Source: Porogramme epimiltina
Lineage: Eukaryota > Basidiomycota > Agaricomycetes > Polyporales > Polyporaceae
Direction of reading: 5' to 3'
Assembly (NCBI GenBank): GCA_900155495.1
Contig: FTLJ01000470.1
Location: 1-17,271 of the forward strand
Length of the DNA stretch: 17,271 nucleotides
This document shows, in pieces, positions 10,722-17,271 of this stretch. Each line of letters starts with the position of its first letter. Position 1 is the stretch's first letter. The notes below the pieces were generated by a model. It was given only the letters and a program-made list of their open reading frames with translations, was not told where the DNA came from and made no database searches. Made by a program: the position numbers and the translations under genes.

Positions 10722-13700
10722 GATACTGGACGGCCGATACTAGTAGAAGTCAGGCACTCACCTACGCCGACAAGCCAAAGGTGATGAATGGCAAGATGAT
10801 GAAGGCTTGAATCCCATGATTTTGCGTCCGGATGAAGTTTTCTGGTAGATCTCAGGGGGTTTCATGAAGAGGGGTAAGTTGCTGTATTGCGGCCAAAGCC
10901 ACAACCGCCCTAGTGTTTCGTGACGGATTGGTGACCCGGAAGGGTAACGCACTGTGACCTTACCACGTGAGCGTGATGGTGGCGAACGGAGGGCAGATAT
11001 CGACCATTTACCCACTTGAGGCCCGACGCTTCGACCGGCCATCCTTTCTTGAACCTCTCTTGTGCGTGGTGGATTGCCTTAGAAGTAAGTAGGTCGGCAC
11101 GGCATTTGATCATTTCTAGATGACGTGTTAGCGCTATGTTTGACTAGAAGCTGACGCACCGCGTTTACTCATCACCAGGCGACGACGCGAACCCCGACAG
11201 GATGATTCGAACTCGCGCGACCCAGCGGCAGCGCCGTTAGTCCCTTGCCTACAGCTACTGTCACGACCCGCCGCGGAGTGCTGTCATCAGCACCGCGCAG
11301 CGGCCGGAAGGCGAGGGCCCGCGCGCGGACGACACGGTGGGTACCGATGAGTCAATGCGCGATCGGGCAAGTACTGAACGCAGTCGTCGGGACGATTATG
11401 CAGGCGTCGGATAGCCTACCGACTAGCATGAGAACAGGTAGCAGATGCATCCCGGTCGCCTTACGGTTTCGGAATTCTGAACTAACTTGTACGGCAGGCT
11501 GGTACGGCCCCTATCGGACCCCTCAGACCAGTTTCCGGCCGGACATCCGGCACTCGTGAGTGGCTGCCGACCGGGGGGTTGGGGTCTGTCGACACATACG
11601 ATCCCGATTTCATGCTTGGACTCACGAATATCAGCTCCGAGACATTCGCAAACCCGCGGCACCTCGGCGTATGACATCTGACGAAGTCAAATGCTTGCAT
11701 TTCCTGTCTAAGGAGAGACGCACGGTTAGTGACGTGGTCCGTCGAATCCGCTCGCTGACCTACCACCGAAGAATCCCAAGGCTGACACGACGTCCGCGTG
11801 TTCTCACAATATGTGGTGCGTTTCTCGTTCATCCGGCACGAATTGGCGGCTCGCACCTAAGCGAAGACGGATTCCTGGTGGTAACAAACACTACGCGGAC
11901 GGGCGCGCACACCGCCACACGCACTCAAATCCCCCGGCGGTGCTGCTTTTGCGAAGCGACTGCCAACTACGCCGGCGGGCGTCTCACGGCCGTCAATTCT
12001 CCACGTCCTCTGCGTGCACGGCGCGCGTGACAGCTGTTCGCGCTCCCGCCCGCGCGCCGCCGCTTGCATCACTGCTTCGACGGCGACTCTCGTCGGTGCG
12101 AAAACGAATAGAATAAACGTCGCGGGAGCATCTTCCTACCGACGCGAGAAGAACGGCGTTTTGGAGCTCCTGCATTCAGGGTCCCCGCGCAGCGCCGGAG
12201 GTTTTGGATCCATCATACGCTAGGTATGGTCTTCTGGGCTCGCGGACGACGGAGTTGGCTGCATGCTTACCACTAATTGGCAGGTGGTACTCACCCTGAA
12301 TCGTGGCAGCGCCCAATATTCAAGCGCTGATGTAGCGGCGCGCAAACGCCCACCGGGGTTTTCGAGCACGACTCGCACGGGCGACGGATTTCGGAGAGCG
12401 AAGAGTGGCAAACCCATAACGCGCTACTCCGCCTTCTGTGTCTGTATCAAGTGGGTTCTGTCCTATCACGCTGACCGTCTTTTGGCAGGAGTTCGCTGTG
12501 GCACACGCCACCTCGCGGGCGTACATCGATGAGAACACAAGCCGCATGCCCACCCACGATGGGTTCCAACGCCGGTCATCAGACTAGTGATACACCACAC
12601 CGAATCCCATCCTCATCGTTGCGTTTCCCCAAGAGCATCGATCATAGCTCCTATCAGGGGAACAGCACCTCGCCGTGGCGCGTCAGGCCGGGCGCATCGA
12701 CCGCGCTTCTCGACACCAACTTCGCGACAGGGCGCGCCGCGCACACCGAGATCGCCCCAGCCCCCACGTCAGAATCAAAGAAGTCGATGCACACACCCCC
12801 AGAGCGCTGCGGCCAGAACGCGCAAGGCTCCCCTGGCACGCTAGCACCTATCTTGGCGCGCAGCAGCAGCAGCGCCAACGCTGCGCGCCCGGCACACCTG
12901 CGTGGGCGCCCAGACCCTCTCCTTCAGGTCTCCGGGATTCGCGGGCTCGGGACGGGCTGAGGACTGCCAGGTTGGGCCGTCTTCCCCGCCCTTGCGGGGT
13001 CGTGGCGCGTGGAGTCTGGCCCCCCAACCTGCTTTCACGCCGTTCTATTCGCGTACGCCACGCCCCCAATGGCAGGGGCGGCTTTCTGCTCGCTCCCGGG
13101 CTGGCGTTTATTTTTATCGAGCGCGAGCCGCTCTCACCCACTCGCCACCGATTACTTTCCTTCAGAGTTCTGCTAGGCGCCTTTTACGTATATGTACGGA
13201 GTGGTGTATGTCACCACTTGTAGACTTCCGTCTCGTAGAATGGTTACAAGGCGACCGAGGGGGATCTGCGGAGGTGCCACTGATGCGACCGATGGACCAT
13301 TTGCCATGCCCGTATCTACAAGTCTGCGCAAAGCACCAAGTGCGCATACCAACGCGCGCGTGCTAGCCGAGAGGAGATACAGAGGGGCCAGTCGAGAGGG
13401 AAACACGTACTCTCCTTTCAAAATGCCACATACTTACACATCGCATGCCGATGACATCCCCGGCGTCGGTCAGGCTCGGTCAGACGCCCCGCGCACCCAA
13501 GGCGGGCGGGCGTCCTAGCGCGCGCCGCGGACATTGAACTTTGAAAGATCCTAGCTCCAAGGATGCCCCGGATGACTGCGCCTGCGCCGTGCACGCGATC
13601 TAGTGTGTGTAAGCGCAGGCTCTATCCTTGCCTATTATTGCGTCAGATCTTACAATGTGTTATAGCATTCGGAGTCAAGAGTAAGTCATGCACGCACGTG

Positions 13701-14099
13701 ACCTACGACTCGGGAGATGACGAAATTAAACTCTGTATGCAACCCCCTGGGCGCACTTGTCATTTGTGTTCATGAACTTTGCGAGCGTGCGTCTCTCTTT
13801 TGTGCATGTGACAGGGACGTTCCTGAGGCCTCGATGGGGAGTGCGGACGCCGTAGTCCGTAGAATAGATGTCCTCTTGTAAATCGGGATCGCTAACAAAA
13901 CATTCAGGGCGGGCAGCGTTACTCTTCTCCGCGGATGAGCGTCGAGCGCCCGACTATGAACATATGCGCCCGACTATAAACGCAGCACCCTGCAACCGAG
14001 GCGTCATTAAGGAATTGGATTGTGGTAGGCGCGCGGCAGCCTCAGCGGCCAGGAATTCAACTAAGTAGCCATATACATATGGTAAACGCCAGGTCCCAG
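10722..14099. other. Gene-poor region, left half (moderate GC)
   Basis: About 3.4 kb with no coding region I can defend. Open frames up to 182 codons exist, but they are Arg/Ser/Pro-rich and overlap each other on both strands. Intron-like signals occur on the plus strand: GTATGG at 12224 with CACTAAT and a CAG ending at 12283 (60 nt), and CGCTGACCGTCTTTTGGCAG ending at 12488. The frames they would join contain stops. The block around 12530-12960 is open on both strands and is the most gene-like part. I see no terminal repeats, transposase motif or reverse-transcriptase motif. Confidence 0.35.
11196..11262 (-). other. tRNA-like relic (A-box and B-box-like motifs)
   Basis: On the minus strand a 67-nt segment begins GACAG and ends CTGTC, so its ends can pair over five bases. 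Inside, TAGCTGTAGGCAAGG (11257-11243) resembles a Pol III A box and GTTCGAATC (11212-11204) is a perfect B-box/T-loop core, about 30 nt apart. The T stem does not pair properly (GCGAG against CATCC) and no anticodon arm can be assigned, so a functional tRNA is unlikely. It could be a decayed tRNA or the head of a tRNA-derived SINE. Confidence 0.22.
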
Positions 14100-14137
14100 A
14101 AACTTCGCCGCACCACGTACCCTAGCCTCGCACCGAT

Positions 14138-14159
14138 CGTGGCCGCGGCCGCGGCCACG
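14138..14159. repeat. 22-bp perfect palindrome
   Basis: The left arm CGTGGCCGCGG (14138-14148) is followed at once by its exact reverse complement CCGCGGCCACG (14149-14159). It has no spacer and contains only G/C apart from one T and one A. It could extrude as a GC hairpin or be a binding site for a dimeric factor; no function can be read from sequence alone. Confidence 0.9.
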
Positions 14160-14199
14160 CATCACAGACGTGGTGTGGTCAGATCTGACTCCCGAGGAG

Positions 14200-14210
14200 C
14201 CCCCCCCCCC
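14200..14210. repeat. C11 homopolymer run
   Basis: Eleven consecutive C residues follow CCCGAGGAG. Such runs are prone to slippage and sequencing length error, so base counts here, and any frame crossing the run, should be treated with caution. Confidence 0.85.
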
Positions 14211-14930
14211 GCCTGAGAGCGGCCGGGCGACGACGACAACACGGCGATGACGACGGCACCGCATCACGAGGGATCGGTGCAGCGGTGGGGGCGCGTATGG
14301 TGGCTGGCGGCCGCGGCGATGACGCGCGCGCTCGGGGGCGTGCATCGCGCAGCACCCGCTCTGAGAAGTGCCTAGCGCTTAGCGCTTGGGACTTCCGCGG
14401 TCCATGTATTCCCAGCCGCGCCCCCTTCGCAGCCGCTGCGGACTGCAGGTGGGTGCTGGATGCTGTATCGCGCACGGCCCGCGGGTAGCGCGATCCTTGG
14501 GATCAGCTGGGACTCTGGGCATGTTGACTCTCGGCGGGGCGGGTGGAGGCCTAGGTGCATTGTACAGTGTACATCGGCGCATCCGGGCAGGAGGACCCGC
14601 CCACCGCAGTCCTGCAGCCCGGCACTTTGAGCAAGTGCGCACACGCCAGGCCCGCGCGCACTTGAATTGTACATGTTGTGCCTGATGCGCGGCCGCCACC
14701 GCGCCTTCGTGTCCTCCCGGGGACGGTGGACCTCGACAGGGCGACGTGCGAAGCGCGAGCTCTTCGGAGCGGGAGATCAGGCCCCGGGTGCGCGGCGGCG
14801 AGACTCGAGACTGCCAGTGGGAGGCCTCGAGCGACAAATGCATCAGCGGCGCGGGCGACCGTGGACAGGCGCACGTCGCGCGCTATCCGCCGCCATCTGT
14901 CTATCCGTGCCTGTCTATCCGCTATCCGTG

Positions 14931-14972
14931 TATCCAGTATCCAGTATCCAGTATCCAGTATCCAGTATCCGG
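14931..14972. repeat. TATCCAG heptamer minisatellite
   Basis: Five exact copies of TATCCAG (14931-14965) are followed by a variant TATCCGG (14966-14972). Upstream, from about 14,883, degenerate units such as CTATCCGCC, CTATCCGTGCC, TCTATCC and CTATCCGTG suggest the array grew from a TATCC core. Because seven is not a multiple of three, every frame through it is open and gives a seven-residue period (GYWILDT on the minus strand, SSIQYPV on the plus). This explains the repetitive open frames here without any coding function. Confidence 0.95.
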
Positions 14973-15040
14973 AGGAGGCGCGTCGGCCGGCTGCGCGTGG
15001 GGGCGTACTTGCGTTCGCGAAGCATTGAGGCGTGGTGGTG

Positions 15041-15059
15041 GTGCTGCAGGCTGCAGCAC
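15041..15059. repeat. Short inverted repeat (GTGCTGCAG/CTGCAGCAC)
   Basis: Nine bases, GTGCTGCAG at 15041-15049, are repeated as their reverse complement CTGCAGCAC at 15051-15059 around one G. It may form a hairpin in RNA or DNA. It is not followed by a T-run and is not evidence of a terminator. Confidence 0.8.
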
Positions 15060-15352
15060 GCACGGCGCCGGCGCCCGACCCGAGTGCGGTGCGGTGCAGA
15101 TGGCACAAAGGAGCGCGCGCTGGTGGCCCGTCTGCGCTGCGCGGCCACACGTTCCTCGATCGAGACCACAAAGGGCGCGAGAAGAGAAGAGAAGAGGATT
15201 CAAAGGAGGAGAGGGGGCAGCGCTAGGCCCAAGGGGGCGTCGTCGGAGGCGGAGATGCATCCGAGTCTATCGACAACGCAGGCTAGATGGACGGCGTCGC
15301 CATTGAGAGTGGCCCAGCAGGAGAGTGGCCTGCGGAGCGCCGGGCCGACGCG

Positions 15353-15387
15353 GGGGCTCGGGGCTCGGTGGGCTCGGTGGGCTCGTG
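15353..15387. repeat. GGGCTCGGT tandem repeat, about three and a half copies
   Basis: Two exact copies of GGGCTCGGT (15361-15369 and 15370-15378) are flanked by partial copies, GGGCTCG on the left and GGGCTCGTG on the right. The unit is nine bases, so it preserves the Ala-Arg-Trp-like repeats seen in the overlapping open frame. A local slippage product in GC-rich DNA. Confidence 0.8.
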
Positions 15388-16844
15388 ATTGCGCGCGTTT
15401 GGTAAATTTAATGGCAGGATGGCCCCTCCGCGAGCCGGGCCCGGCGGCATGATTCATCGGGCCTTACGAGCCTCGCGCGCGTGCCGCCGCGCCGCGCCCG
15501 GGTCTTGCGTTGCGCGTCCTTCGACGTGTTCGGGTGTACAGTCAGGCTCTCTCCCAAGGACTGACGGGGCTTGACTCGCGCGGGTGCTGGGTGCTGCTGC
15601 AGCGCTGCGCTGCCGTCGGCCGACGGGGCCTGTCGCGAGATCTAGAGGCTGGAGCTACCGTGCACGCTCTGGGCCGCGCTCAAGTGACCGTCCGCGGGCC
15701 TCCTTCCTGCGCGTGGGCCATTCGGAATCGCGCTATTCATGCCCTCTCGGGAGGCGCGCGGGCAGAGTCGGGTCCACTCCCGTGCGAGGCAAAGGGGGCG
15801 GTCGGCGTTACGCCGTGCGCGCGCGCACGCATGCCCGCTATACAATAACAATATCGTTTTAAATTTAATGGAGCGCACTGCGAGCGAGCGGGGTCGGGCC
15901 TTCGGCCTGGCAAATTCGGAGGCAATGGGGGGGAAGGGGGGGACCCACCCGGACTCGCGACGCGGCTCGGAGGGCGCAGGCGCGCGTCCGACGTCCATCC
16001 CGATCGCTGAGGCTTGAGCGTCAGCGGCCCGGCGGGCTGGCGCGGCGCCATTTATCACGCTTGCGGCTTACTGAGGGGCCCGCGGCCACAGCGGCCGCGA
16101 TGCGCGGCCGGGCGGTGACGCCGACGTCGTCTCGTCGCGCCATGCCCCGGGTGCGCAAGATGATGACACGATGCCCGCGCCGGGCTGGGGTGGGGCAACG
16201 GACGCGGCTGCGCGGCCCCGGCTGTCAGGACTTGCTGTTCAGTGGGGCTTGGCCCCTGGGGAGGGAAAGGGCTTGGGCGTGGATGGGCGGGCGGGCGTGC
16301 CGCTGGCGGAAGAGGGGCGGAGGACTCGTGCTCTTCTCGGGGCTCGGCGGTGGCGCCGCTTGGATTGTTCGACTAGGGGCGTGTTCGACGTTGCTCGCAC
16401 GTTTGTTGTAATTGAAGAGGGGCACACACACGCTCGCACAAAGAGATAGGGGTGTTCGACGATGCGATGCTATTGCAAGTTGCTGTGCGGGGAGACTGTT
16501 GTAACTATTGGTACAATATATGTAGGATGATTGGCGTGGCTGTTGGGAACACTGAGATGGGGGGAGGGCGCGGGCGTGCGACTTACGACACGGGCGCGGG
16601 AGGATGATGACGATGATGAGATGATGTCGACCATGACGAGAGGAGAGGAGGAATGGGAAAACGTGCACAACTAATGAGCGAATTATAGATCTCTAGCAGT
16701 AGAGCGGGAGCAGTGCGACCGGGATCCATGTCGGGAACGAAAGCATAAGTTACGCCCGCGCGGGTGCGTGCGGCGGCGCGTCAAAGCAAATTTTGTACAG
16801 CGAAGGGCGAAAGAGGGGGAGGCAGCGGAACGGCGCGGCGCGGC

Positions 16845-17271
16845 TTATGCGCGGACGGGCACCGCGTGCGACGCGGGCGGATGCCGCGCGCCGGCGGGCG
16901 TCGCGACGTGCGGCTGCGAGTGGAAGTGCGGGATGGGGAAGGAGCGGAGGAGCGAGAGCGCGGATGAGCGCGTACGCTGGTGGTGGGGATGTGACGTGTG
17001 CGAGAAATCGTCGGCGTGCGCGTGGGGGTTCGCGGAGAAGTCGAGCTCGAGCTTCGCGGGGACGGTGGCGAAGGCGGTGGCGGGCTCGGGGGTGCGGGGG
17101 AGGGAGAGGGACTCGAAGGAGGACTCGGAGTCGACGTCCATGTCGCTCGAATCGACGGACCAGCGCGAGCCGAGAGGCGAGCTCGTGCGGCGGGCGTGGT
17201 GGCGGTGGTGGTGCTTGTGGGGGGCGACGTGGGTGGCGGGGCGGGAGAGGGCGAGGAGGGTGTCGTGGTGC
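16845..17271 (-). CDS. Uncharacterised His/Ser/Pro-rich protein, C-terminal part (runs off right edge)
   Basis: A minus frame enters at the right edge (first full codon 17270-17268) and ends at TAA 16847-16845, giving 141 residues of the C-terminus. The window starts inside the gene, so its own start and any introns lie outside. Visible features: a His-rich basic patch (HKHHHRHHARR) near the beginning, an acidic-serine stretch (DSSDMDVDSESSFESLSL), a second His-rich part (NPHAHADDFSHTSHPHHQR) and a hydrophobic-aromatic tail (LSLLRSFPIPHFHS). GC-ended codons dominate and no stop interrupts the frame. The composition suggests an intrinsically disordered tail; I recognise no domain. An internal ATG at 17141 exists but is unlikely to be the real start, since the frame is open to the edge. 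Confidence 0.6.
   Translation of the reverse strand, partial: HHDTLLALSRPATHVAPHKHHHRHHARRTSSPLGSRWSVDSSDMDVDSESSFESLSLPRTPEPATAFATVPAKLELDFSANPHAHADDFSHTSHPHHQRTRSSALSLLRSFPIPHFHSQPHVATPAGARHPPASHAVPVRA

Larger units (their letters stand above)
14100..16844. other. Very GC-rich gene-poor region, right half
   Basis: About 2.7 kb of CpG- and GC-rich DNA with simple repeats and hairpins but no recognisable gene. Long open frames here (up to 261 codons) occur in several overlapping frames, are dominated by Arg, Ala and Gly, and run straight through the heptamer repeat, which marks them as by-products of base composition. The right end (about 16,200-16,844) is pyrimidine-rich on the minus strand and should hold the 3' UTR of the partial gene at the right edge. 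The word AAATTTAATGG occurs twice (near 15,404 and 15,860) in otherwise GC-rich DNA. Confidence 0.35.

Noticed and set aside
11811..12116. Plus-strand frame with a mitochondrial-presequence-like stretch (RRASHGRQFSTSSA)
   Set aside because: The Arg-rich content continues to the end without a mature domain, and the possible downstream exons contain stops.
14931..14972. CRISPR-like array
   Set aside because: Units are 7 bp and directly adjacent with no spacers, in a fungal genome; it is a simple minisatellite.
14551..15452. Long overlapping frames of 206 and 261 codons on opposite strands
   Set aside because: Both are low-complexity Arg/Ala-rich translations crossing the TATCCAG array, as expected from GC-rich noncoding DNA.
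16225..16668. 147-codon minus-strand frame next to the right-edge gene
   Set aside because: Pro/Ser/His-rich chance frame in pyrimidine-rich DNA downstream of the TAA at 16845; no splice signal connects it to the upstream exon.

Overview
The window looks like nuclear DNA of a filamentous basidiomycete, probably an Agaricomycete. The inference rests on short introns (mostly 51-121 nt) with GTRNGT-like donors, CTRAY branch sites and YAG acceptors, on GC-rich third codon positions, and on the gene types: a small Kre9-like secreted protein and MYND-finger proteins. There is no bacterial-style operon structure. Coding regions were rebuilt by hand from splice signals and reading-frame continuity; no database search was possible.

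Layout. 1-838 (minus): 5' part of an unrecognised protein with two strongly basic segments, running off the left edge. 1157-2908 (minus): complete seven-exon adenylosuccinate synthetase (ADE12 type, 429 aa). 3739-4496 (minus): complete four-exon profilin (126 aa). 4497-6465: mostly intergenic, with a few unexplained open frames. 6584-7157 (plus): four-exon, 128-aa secreted Kre9/Knh1-type protein behind a clear TATA box, the only plus-strand gene recognised. 7319-7976 (minus): decayed 3' end of a MYND-finger gene, with a frameshift, a lost zinc ligand and an in-frame stop that may lie in an intron. 8231-10685 (minus): intact five-exon, 735-aa alpha-helical protein ending in a complete MYND zinc finger. 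10686-16844: about 6.1 kb with no gene I can defend; it holds a tRNA-like relic, palindromes, a heptamer minisatellite and a very GC-rich right half. 16845-17271 (minus): 3' end of a His/Ser-rich protein running off the right edge.

The genes form no single pathway. ADE12 (AMP synthesis) and profilin (actin dynamics) are housekeeping genes lying head-to-tail. The Kre9-like gene and the two MYND loci look like an accessory block. The most interesting points are the intact MYND gene next to a broken MYND gene with an intron at the same place in the zinc finger, the stop-free 93-nt first intron of ADE12, and the 6-kb gene desert with its tRNA-like relic.
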